Source: JAZLJD01 sp045617725
Lineage (GTDB): Bacteria; Bacillota; Clostridia; Lachnospirales; Lachnospiraceae
DNA: 47,435 bases
Direction of reading: 5' to 3'
NCBI GenBank assembly: GCA_045617725.1
Contig: JAZLJD010000025.1
Span: 1 to 47,435 of the forward strand
How positions within the stretch are numbered: position 1 is the stretch's first letter; each line of letters opens with the position of its first letter. Shown piece after piece: positions 1-6,904 of the stretch. Both the position numbers and the translations under genes were made by a program. Below the pieces are notes generated by a model. It ran no database searches. It worked only from the letters and a program-made list of their open reading frames with translations, and was not told the origin of the DNA.

Positions 1-199
1 GCGACACTTTGTGTCGCAATCCGTAGCAGTTTCGCTGTAATACAGTGAAGGGCTAAATATACCGGATTGCGAAATGCGGGGATTAGTGTGAAAAATGCAA
101 AGCATTTTTCACGCGACACTTTGTGTCGCAATCCGTAGCAGTTTCGCTGCAATGCAGTGAAGGGCTAAATATACCGGATTGCGAAATGCGGGGATTAGT
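1..199 (+). repeat. Structured 112-bp repeat, two tandem copies
   Basis: Copy a is 1-87 (cut by the window edge) and copy b is 88-199; a third copy lies at 3869-3979. The unit holds a perfect hairpin GTGAAAAATGC/GCATTTTTCAC, a second hairpin GCGACAC-TTT-GTGTCGC, and a long-range pairing of CGCAATCCG with CGGATTGCG. It ends in GCGGGGATTAG followed by a start codon. Position 88 (GTG) in copy a matches the ATG at 200 after copy b, so the unit seems to carry its own ribosome binding site. It could be a mobile palindromic repeat or a cis-acting leader. Nothing else is visible in this stretch. Confidence 0.85.
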
Positions 200-1513
200 A
201 TGGAAGAACAAAGACAGTCGATATGCCTGTTAAATGATTCATTTCCGCCGCTCATCGATGGCGTGGCCAATACCGTTGTGAACTATGCGAGCATTCTTCC
301 GGAAGGAAAGTATAGCTCGCTGGTAGTGGTGCCGAGCAATCCGGACGCGGATGACAGCGGATTCCCTTATCCGGTCGTGCGGTATCCGAGTATTGACCTG
401 CGGAAGCAGATCGGCTATACGGCCGGCAATCCTTTTTTGCCCAAAACGGTACTGAACCTGAAATCGCACAACATTGCACTTGTGCACAGTCATTGTCCGT
501 TTGCGAGCAATTATCTGGCGCGTGGAATCAGGGAACAGTATGATGTTCCCCTTGTTATGACGTATCATACGAAATTTGATATTGATATTGCGAATGCCGT
601 ACGCGGAAAGCTGTTTCAGCAGGGCGCCATCAAGGCCTTGGTGGAGAGCGTGAGCGCAGTGGATGAACTTTGGGTGGTCAGCAATGGGGCCGGCGAGAAT
701 ATACGGCAGCTGGGTTACGAAGGCGATTATGTGGTGATGCAAAATGGAGTGGACATGCCCAAAAGAAGGGCGACCGAGCAGGAAGTTGCTTATGCAACAA
801 GAGGGTATGACCTGCCGGCAGATGTCCCCGTGTTCCTTTTTGTCGGAAGACTCATGTGGTATAAGGGGCTAAAAATAATCATTGATGCCATGAAGGCACT
901 TAAGTCGCAGGACCTGGATTTCCGCATGGTTTTCATAGGCGGCAAGGGAGACGAAGCGGAAGTGAAGGCTTACGTGGAGGAGCAGGGACTTTCAAAGAAA
1001 TGCCTGTTCACGGGAGCTATTCATGACCGGTCTGCCATTGCGGCCTGGTATACCCGGGCGGATTTGTTCCTGTTCCCGTCGACCTATGATACGAACGGAC
1101 TGGTCGTTCGCGAGGCCGCGGCCTGCTCGCTGGGAACCGTTATGGTGGGCGGTAGCTGCGCAGCCGAGGGAGTGACCAATGGAGTCAACGGACTCTTTAT
1201 CGAGGAAAATGCGGCTTCCCTGGCCGTCTGCCTGGCTCGTGTGATGGAAAATCGTGATTTTTTGCGTAAGCTCGGGGCAAGGGCATCGGACGATCTGTAC
1301 CTGTCCTGGCATGATGCGGTGCAGAAGGCCGAAGAGCGCTACGAGATTGTAATCGATCATTATAAATGTGGTATCTTTAACAAGAGGCGGGATATCGCGG
1401 ATGAAATGTATATCTTCCGGAGCGAGCTTTTTGAGGCATATGAGAAGATGGAGGAACGCAAGAAACGCCTGGAGGAGCACCTCGATGATAATTTCCTGTT
1501 AACGGGTAGGTGA
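200..1513 (+). CDS. GT4-family glycosyltransferase
   Basis: A soluble GT-B fold glycosyltransferase that probably moves a sugar from a nucleotide-sugar to a lipid or glycan acceptor at the inner face of the membrane. The N-terminal half has the typical DSFPPLIDGVANTV opening, VHSHCPF and MTYHTKFD. The C-terminal half has VFLFVGRLMWYKGL (phosphate-binding region) and the LFLFPSTYDTNGLVVREAAA stretch, a variant of the EX7E signature in which the first Glu is replaced. It most resembles diacylglycerol glucosyltransferases and mannosyltransferases of the GT4 family, but the acceptor cannot be read from sequence. The reading frame is open back to a TTG at 179 inside the upstream repeat; ATG 200, with GGGG just upstream, is the better start and gives 437 residues. 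The last ~60 residues are charged and helical. Confidence 0.85.
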   Translation: MEEQRQSICLLNDSFPPLIDGVANTVVNYASILPEGKYSSLVVVPSNPDADDSGFPYPVVRYPSIDLRKQIGYTAGNPFLPKTVLNLKSHNIALVHSHCPFASNYLARGIREQYDVPLVMTYHTKFDIDIANAVRGKLFQQGAIKALVESVSAVDELWVVSNGAGENIRQLGYEGDYVVMQNGVDMPKRRATEQEVAYATRGYDLPADVPVFLFVGRLMWYKGLKIIIDAMKALKSQDLDFRMVFIGGKGDEAEVKAYVEEQGLSKKCLFTGAIHDRSAIAAWYTRADLFLFPSTYDTNGLVVREAAACSLGTVMVGGSCAAEGVTNGVNGLFIEENAASLAVCLARVMENRDFLRKLGARASDDLYLSWHDAVQKAEERYEIVIDHYKCGIFNKRRDIADEMYIFRSELFEAYEKMEERKKRLEEHLDDNFLLTGR

Positions 1514-1564
1514 TATAATACCCTTATCTTGACGGGGATACCGTAGACGAAAGGAGATTTGTGT

Positions 1565-2461
1565 ATGAGAAAGAAAGCTTTATCAATCGTACTGGCACTG
1601 GCGATGGTTGCGACACTGTTCGGAGGAATGCAGAAGGAAGCCCTGGCAATCGATTGCTTTTTTTGCATTACGGAGGACAACCTTGATAAAACGGACATAT
1701 ATGATGATTACGAAGGAACGGGTCGGTATACGATACTTGAAAACATCGAGCTTCCCTGGTTGCCCGGTGATATTATAATGCCCGGAACACCCATTGATTT
1801 TGAACTGGACTTCTGGTTTATGGATGAACCTTTTCCTCTGACACTGCCAAATAATACATTCAATTATTGCACGGGGGATGGCTATAATGAAGCGATGGAA
1901 GATTTCCGTGCGAAAACATCACCCGAAATTCTTTATTACTCGGAATTCTATCGTCAGAGTTATAGCTACTTAACCGGGTTTGATGATTACATTGATGAAG
2001 TCATCGATGTTCCGGCAGGCTATGATGCCTGGAAGGTTCAAATGCTTGCAGATCCGGATAGTATCTTTTATTTCCTGTATCCCGTAAAGCTTGCTCCGGA
2101 TGCTCCTGAGGTACGTGACTGTGAGCTTGCTTCCCGGAATGGAACCACGACCTGGAAGGATTACTACGGCAAGACCGTATGGACCATCACCGAAAAAGAG
2201 GATTCCATCACGGCGGACCTTACGGATTGGGCAGCGATTCCCGATGCGATTGTAAAGGCATGGAAGGAAAGCGGAAAGGCAATCAACGTAAGCTACGAAT
2301 GGAAGGGCTACAGCGTATCCTTATCCATCCCCGCAGGTGAGATTGCGAGAACCGGCGAAGAATGGTATGGTGCCGAATATTTGGCCAAAGCAAACGAGCA
2401 GTATGCTACCGTAAAGGACTGGTTTGGACAGACCGTAAGCACGGACGTACTTTATAAGTAA
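1565..2461 (+). CDS. Secreted protein of unknown function
   Basis: About 298 residues with a clear Sec signal peptide: MRKK, a hydrophobic core (ALSIVLALAMVATLFGG), and a likely cleavage near KEALA-ID. There is no lipobox, so it should be released or held non-covalently outside the cell. The mature part is rich in aromatic and acidic residues (Asp, Glu, Tyr, Trp) and has a CFFC pair right after the signal peptide. I recognise no domain. The start is ATG 1565, which has AAGGAG at 1551-1556; an in-frame TTG at 1559 is less likely. It lies 51 bp after the GT4 gene and is followed by a terminator, so the two could form one transcript. Confidence 0.75.
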   Translation: MRKKALSIVLALAMVATLFGGMQKEALAIDCFFCITEDNLDKTDIYDDYEGTGRYTILENIELPWLPGDIIMPGTPIDFELDFWFMDEPFPLTLPNNTFNYCTGDGYNEAMEDFRAKTSPEILYYSEFYRQSYSYLTGFDDYIDEVIDVPAGYDAWKVQMLADPDSIFYFLYPVKLAPDAPEVRDCELASRNGTTTWKDYYGKTVWTITEKEDSITADLTDWAAIPDAIVKAWKESGKAINVSYEWKGYSVSLSIPAGEIARTGEEWYGAEYLAKANEQYATVKDWFGQTVSTDVLYK

Positions 2462-2486
2462 AGAAACCTAAATAATGAAAATCAGG

Positions 2487-2522
2487 AGCTCCGGAAGAAT
2501 AATTTCACCGGAGCTTCTTTTG
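2487..2522 (+). terminator. Rho-independent terminator
   Basis: AGCTCCGG (2487-2494) pairs with CCGGAGCT (2508-2515) and is followed by TCTTTTG. It ends the transcript of the secreted protein. It also argues against translating the next frame from its most upstream ATG (2475), because that would place the terminator inside the gene. Confidence 0.75.
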
Positions 2523-2535
2523 TACCAGTTTTCTA

Positions 2536-2564
2536 TTGACATTTTATTGTATGTAAATGAAAAT
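2536..2564 (+). promoter_or_regulatory. Sigma-A type promoter for the acyltransferase
   Basis: A consensus TTGACA (2536-2541), a 17-bp spacer and GAAAAT (2559-2564). The predicted RNA start near 2571 favours ATG 2604 over ATG 2583 for the gene. Confidence 0.55.
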
Positions 2565-2603
2565 TTAAGGGTAGAAATTGGGATGGAAAGGGTAGTAAAA
2601 ACA

Positions 2604-3872
2604 ATGAATAAACCTAAGAATTTCAATTTTAAGAAGAAGCCCGTCAAGCCTATGTTTACAATGTGGCTGGCGAAGCAGATTATCAGCTGGCCGGACCTTA
2701 AGAAACGTAATTTTACCTATGAAACCGTGAACATGGAAGGACTGAAGCCACCCTACCTCCTTTTGTGCAACCACGCATCCATGGTGGACTTTTCCATTAT
2801 GCTTCGGTGTACGCATCCGTATCCCGTCAATAACGTTATGACCCTCGAGGGCTTTCACGACTATACAACGCCGCTTATGCGTTCACTGGGCGTTTTGGGC
2901 AAAAGAAAATTCATCAAAGATTACGACCTCATTAAGAATATTAAGTACTGTCTGCATGACCTCAATACTATTTTCTGTCTCTTCCCGGAAGCAAGATATT
3001 CGCTTGACGGAAGTACTTCGTTTTTGCCGGATTCATTGGGCAAAATGTGCAGGATGATGAAGGTCCCTGTAGTCACTTTGAATATACGGGGCAGCTTTGT
3101 TTCCTGCCCGCAGTGGAACAAAATCGACAAACACAATCATGTGGAAGCCGTGATGACACAGATCATCACCGCGGAGGAGGCTTCTTTTTTGCCTGCTGAG
3201 GAAATGAACCGCCGCATCCGGGAGGCACTGTCGTACGATGATTGGACCTGGCAGAAGGAACACAACATCGTCATCGACCATCCAAGGCGTGCGGACGGTC
3301 TGCATTCCATCCTGTATCAATGCCCGCATTGCAAAAAAGAATTTGAGATGTATTCGGAAGGCGTCAACCTGCAGTGCAAGTCCTGTGGTAAGATTTGGGA
3401 ACTGACGGAATTGGGAGAGCTTAGGGCGATTAAGCCGGCGGCCGACGAACGGATCGGCGAGTGCGTGATGCCGCCGACCGAATTTACGCATATTCCGGAT
3501 TGGTTTTTATGGGAACGTGAGAACGTGCGACGTGAGATTTTGGAAGGAACTTACGTTTTTGAGGATACGTGTCGAATCGAGACACTTCCGAACGCACATG
3601 GATTTAAGGTGCAACCGGATGGTTATCTTAGGCAGGATTGCACGGGAACACATATTAAGGGGTTCGCATACGGAGAAGAATTCACGGTGGACTACACGCC
3701 GGGAGAGCTTGAGAGTATGCATGTGGAATATGATTATCACGGACATGGTGATTGCGTGGATTTGTCTACGCAGGATGACAGTTACTGGTGCTATCCGAAG
3801 AACAGTCGGGATGTGATTACAAAGCTCTCGATTGCAACGGAGGAATTGCATCTTAAGAGGAGAGTAGAATGA
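2604..3872 (+). CDS. PlsC-type 1-acyl-glycerol-3-phosphate acyltransferase with zinc-ribbon tail
   Basis: A lysophospholipid acyltransferase-family enzyme of about 422 residues, expected to esterify an acyl chain onto a glycerolipid or related acceptor at the membrane. The catalytic motif I is visible as NHASMVD (HX4D). The motif III that is usually FPEG reads FPEARYSLDGS. After the ~230-residue acyltransferase domain comes a treble-clef or zinc-ribbon-like segment, CPHC...CKSC, and then a C-terminal region of ~120 residues that I do not recognise. That extra half makes the protein roughly twice the usual PlsC length. The start is ATG 2604, set by the promoter at 2536; ATG 2583 is in frame and possible. 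The stop overlaps the start of the third copy of the 112-bp repeat. Confidence 0.75.
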   Translation: MNKPKNFNFKKKPVKPMFTMWLAKQIISWPDLKKRNFTYETVNMEGLKPPYLLLCNHASMVDFSIMLRCTHPYPVNNVMTLEGFHDYTTPLMRSLGVLGKRKFIKDYDLIKNIKYCLHDLNTIFCLFPEARYSLDGSTSFLPDSLGKMCRMMKVPVVTLNIRGSFVSCPQWNKIDKHNHVEAVMTQIITAEEASFLPAEEMNRRIREALSYDDWTWQKEHNIVIDHPRRADGLHSILYQCPHCKKEFEMYSEGVNLQCKSCGKIWELTELGELRAIKPAADERIGECVMPPTEFTHIPDWFLWERENVRREILEGTYVFEDTCRIETLPNAHGFKVQPDGYLRQDCTGTHIKGFAYGEEFTVDYTPGELESMHVEYDYHGHGDCVDLSTQDDSYWCYPKNSRDVITKLSIATEELHLKRRVE

Positions 3873-3979
3873 AAAATGCAGGCATTTTTCACGCGACACT
3901 TTGTGTCGCAATCCGTAGCAGTTTCACTGTAATACAGTGAAGGGCTAAATATACCGGATTGCGAAATGCGGGGATTAGA
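3869..3979 (+). repeat. Third copy of the structured 112-bp repeat
   Basis: Nearly identical to copies at 1-199 (for example CAGTTTCACTG in place of CAGTTTCGCTG). It begins with ATGAAAAATGC, whose ATG overlaps the TGA stop of the acyltransferase, and ends directly at ATG 3980 of the histidine kinase. The ATG at 3869 opens a 23-codon reading frame that stops inside the element. Confidence 0.85.
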
Positions 3980-6352
3980 ATGAAATCACTCTGGGGGAAA
4001 GACAAAGGTATATTTGTAGCATTTTGGGTTTTAATCATTCTTGTGATCGGTATTGCAATCGTTATGATGCAGTGCAAGCCGCAGCTTGGAAGACTGATTC
4101 ATGATGAAGACTGCGATTGGTCGGCGGATTGGAATTTCCGGGACGAACTGGGCAATGAATGCACGGTATCCCTGCCCGTTGAGCTGAAGACAGAGATAGA
4201 TACCGCGCTTCCGTACAGCATTTCCAAGGTGCTTCCTTTGTCGGTACCGAACGGAACCTATCTGTTTGAACTAATTACGTATGCCCGGTGTGAGTGCTAT
4301 ATCGGCGATGAACTGCGGGCAGTTTATGATGATGCGGATGTCCGCATTTTTGGCCGGGTTCCTGTCACCGGATACTTTAGGGTTCCTCTTTCGCCTCGCG
4401 ATGGCGGAAAAACAGTACGACTGGTGATTACCGATACCTATGATTCCTGTATCGGCCATTTTGATTCTGTGTATATGGGGCAGCATGTTTCCGTTCTGGA
4501 GAATCAGCTGCTTGAGAAGATGCCCACCTTTTTTATGGCGCTCATTTTTGTATTCATGGGCATTATTTTGGGCACAATCGGTCTCGTTATTTATATCAAT
4601 TCCAAGGCCAAAATTCAGGTTGGCCTGTTTTACTTTGGCGTAGCTCTTTTGTTCTATGGTATGGAGCCGCTCTATTCCAGTCAGTTCGTTAACTATTTCC
4701 TAGGTAATGTTTACAGCTGGTACTTTATTTACAGGTTCACGAATTTCTTTTTGGCCGTGCCGCTGCTCATGTTTTTTGATGAGTTTCTGGAGCGGAAATA
4801 TTCGAAACTGTACCGAATCGCCGAAATCATCAACATCACAATCGGAGTGGTGGCGTTTGTATTGCAGTTCACCAATGTGCTCGATTTGTTTGATATGCAG
4901 TACGCCAAGGACGTGGGACTTGTAATTGCCCTGGTGGTGATTATGGTGTCTGCGATTGGTGAAATGAAGTCGGAGAATCGGATAAAAAGAAATGCGATGG
5001 TCTTTACCGCGAGCGTTTTCCTGCTGGATGCTGCGTATCAGATCGTGAGCGAGCTGTTCCTGCGCAATCTGTACAGCTTCAACTGGATGTACCCTGCGAT
5101 TGTTTTGGGCGCGTCGGTGATCGCTTCGACGGCGATTCGAGAGCTTGTTGACAAAATTCAGGCTGCGGATATGGAGAACAAGGCCAAGTCGGAATTCATG
5201 GCCAAAATGTCCCATGAAATTCGTACGCCGATTACCGCCATCATGGGCATGAACGAGATGATTCTGCGTGAGACGGCAGAGGAGCAGACGAAGGAGTACG
5301 CCGGACACATTCAGGACGCAAGTACCGTCCTGCTGGCTATTGTGAACAGTATTCTGGATATTTCCAAGATTGAGGCCGGCAAGCTGGAAATCGTGGAAAA
5401 TAAATATTCCGTCGGCATGATGCTGAAGCAGGTGATTGAGCTTTCGGCGCCGCAGATTAAGACGCAGAAGCTTTTGTTTGATGTGCAGGTGGATGAGCAC
5501 ATTCCGTCCTTTTTGTACGGTGACGAGGTTCGAATATCCCAGATTTTGATGAACCTTATTAACAATGCAATCAAATATACAAGCGAAGGCTCCATCCGCC
5601 TGTCCGTCGAGGGGGTGGGCGAGAAAAACAGCGTTATTACGGCCGTGCGTTTCGCCGTTGAAGACAGTGGTATCGGTATCCGCACGGAGGATATGGACCG
5701 TCTGTTTGTGACCTTCGAGCGCATCAAGAACGACAAAATGCGATACACGGACGGCGTGGGCCTGGGACTTGCTCTTTCGCAGCAGCTGGCGATGCTGATG
5801 GGCAGCGAGATTCATGTCGAAAGCGATTACGGCAAGGGTAGCTGCTTTTGGTTTGTTTTGAAGCAACGCGTCATCGATGCTGCACCGCTTGGAAACTTTG
5901 ACGAGTTCTGTGCGATGCAGGTGAAACTTTTGGAGAATTACACAGGCCGCTTCATTGCACCTTCTGCACGCGTACTGGTAGTGGATGACAACGAAGTGAA
6001 CCTGATGATCATCAAGGGGCTCCTCAAAGGAACCGCTATCTGTGTCGATACGGTTTTAAGCGGCGAGGAATGCCTGAAAGCTTCCTGCCAGAACTATTAC
6101 GATTTGATTTTTATGGATCAGCTGATGCCCAAGATGAATGGAGTGGAGACGTACCAGAAGTTACGTGCTCTGAAGGCTTCCAAGAACCCCATGGTTCCCG
6201 TCATCGCCCTGACTGCCGATGCAATCGAGGGCGCCAAAGAGCAGTATCTGCGATATGGATTTATCGACTACCTGACGAAACCCGTCGATCCGAAACTGTT
6301 AGAGGATACACTGGTGCGATATCTTCCGAAGAATCTTCTGGAGATGCTGTAA
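3980..6352 (+). CDS. Hybrid sensor histidine kinase with receiver domain
   Basis: A membrane-bound two-component sensor of 790 residues. TM1 is at about residues 10-30. An extracytoplasmic domain of about 150 residues follows, then about seven TM helices (about 185-385), a layout like 7TM-DISM sensors. The cytoplasmic part has the H-box KMSHEIRTP with phospho-acceptor H412, an N-box LMNLINNAIKYT, G1 EDSGIGI and G2 GVGLGLALSQ (HATPase_c), then a receiver domain, VLVVDDNEVN ... FMDQLMP with phospho-acceptor D713 and TKPVDP. No separate response regulator or HPt gene is adjacent, so the phosphorelay partner is elsewhere. The start is ATG 3980, just after the repeat; an upstream in-frame TTG lies inside the repeat. 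It converges on feoB. Confidence 0.9.
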   Translation: MKSLWGKDKGIFVAFWVLIILVIGIAIVMMQCKPQLGRLIHDEDCDWSADWNFRDELGNECTVSLPVELKTEIDTALPYSISKVLPLSVPNGTYLFELITYARCECYIGDELRAVYDDADVRIFGRVPVTGYFRVPLSPRDGGKTVRLVITDTYDSCIGHFDSVYMGQHVSVLENQLLEKMPTFFMALIFVFMGIILGTIGLVIYINSKAKIQVGLFYFGVALLFYGMEPLYSSQFVNYFLGNVYSWYFIYRFTNFFLAVPLLMFFDEFLERKYSKLYRIAEIINITIGVVAFVLQFTNVLDLFDMQYAKDVGLVIALVVIMVSAIGEMKSENRIKRNAMVFTASVFLLDAAYQIVSELFLRNLYSFNWMYPAIVLGASVIASTAIRELVDKIQAADMENKAKSEFMAKMSHEIRTPITAIMGMNEMILRETAEEQTKEYAGHIQDASTVLLAIVNSILDISKIEAGKLEIVENKYSVGMMLKQVIELSAPQIKTQKLLFDVQVDEHIPSFLYGDEVRISQILMNLINNAIKYTSEGSIRLSVEGVGEKNSVITAVRFAVEDSGIGIRTEDMDRLFVTFERIKNDKMRYTDGVGLGLALSQQLAMLMGSEIHVESDYGKGSCFWFVLKQRVIDAAPLGNFDEFCAMQVKLLENYTGRFIAPSARVLVVDDNEVNLMIIKGLLKGTAICVDTVLSGEECLKASCQNYYDLIFMDQLMPKMNGVETYQKLRALKASKNPMVPVIALTADAIEGAKEQYLRYGFIDYLTKPVDPKLLEDTLVRYLPKNLLEML

Positions 6353-6358
6353 ACAAAT

Positions 6359-6395
6359 GGGGACGGGGGTTTCTGTCACATTAAAGCAGTAAAGC
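6359..6395 (+). repeat. REP-like GGGGACGGGGG element, copy 1
   Basis: GGGGACGGGGGTTTCTG followed by CACATTAAAGCAGTAAAGC. Related copies are at 6868-6904 (minus strand) and 40169-40205 (plus strand), always directly after a gene's 3' end. It resembles the GGGGACGG...GTCAC family of REP-like repeats common in Firmicutes; that link is from memory. Confidence 0.7.
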
Positions 6396-6867
6396 AAAAC
6401 GGCTCCACCGGGCCTTAGAGAAGCAATTCATATAGAGACGAATCACGGCTTCGAGTTATGTGGTTGAATGGGATTGCGGAAGAGTAATCAGGTAAATGGT
6501 ACGGCTCCACCGAGCCGAGCGAGAACAATTCCATATAGAGACGAATCACACTCCGAGTTATGGTTTTCTAAGTGTTTTGATCGTTTTTCGGTAAGTGACG
6601 CAACCGGCCTCTACGCGCCATCCGTGTCGCGTATCGGCCTCGCCCGACCATCCGGGTCGGCCGTTGCTGCGTGCTTATAAAACACTAAGAAAACCTATAA
6701 CTCTGCGTGAATCGATTCGCCCTATATGAATTGCTTCTCGTCCGGCCCGGTGGAGCCGTTTTTGTATTGACACTCTTCCGCAATTCATTTCACAACCACA
6801 TAACTCTTTGCTAATTGATTTGTCTCTATATGAAATTGCTCTCTCCGGCCCGGTGGAGCCGTTTCGC

Positions 6868-6904
6868 TTTACCGCTTTAATGTGCCAGAAACCCCCGTCC
6901 CCAT
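6868..6904 (-). repeat. REP-like GGGGACGGGGG element, copy 2
   Basis: The minus-strand partner of copy 1 with two or three changes (TCTGGCACATT, AAAGCGGTAAAGC). It is translated as the last residues of FeoB, so insertion of this element appears to have replaced the original feoB stop region. Confidence 0.7.

Noticed and set aside
179..199. TTG start at 179 (and its twin at 3959) extending the GT4 and kinase proteins by seven residues
   Set aside because: Both lie in the repeat element; ATG 200 and ATG 3980 have better spacing to GGGG and fit the family N-termini.
2475..2603. Acyltransferase start at ATG 2475
   Set aside because: That start precedes the terminator at 2487 and the promoter at 2536, so the extra residues would be non-coding.
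4700..5866. 388-codon open frame on the minus strand inside the histidine kinase
   Set aside because: It is the mirror of strongly conserved kinase motifs, is rich in His/Gln/Arg, and has no promoter or ribosome binding site.
6468..6680. 70-codon frame inside the 570-bp inverted repeat
   Set aside because: The frame lies wholly in palindromic repeat sequence, has no ribosome binding site and no recognisable protein features.
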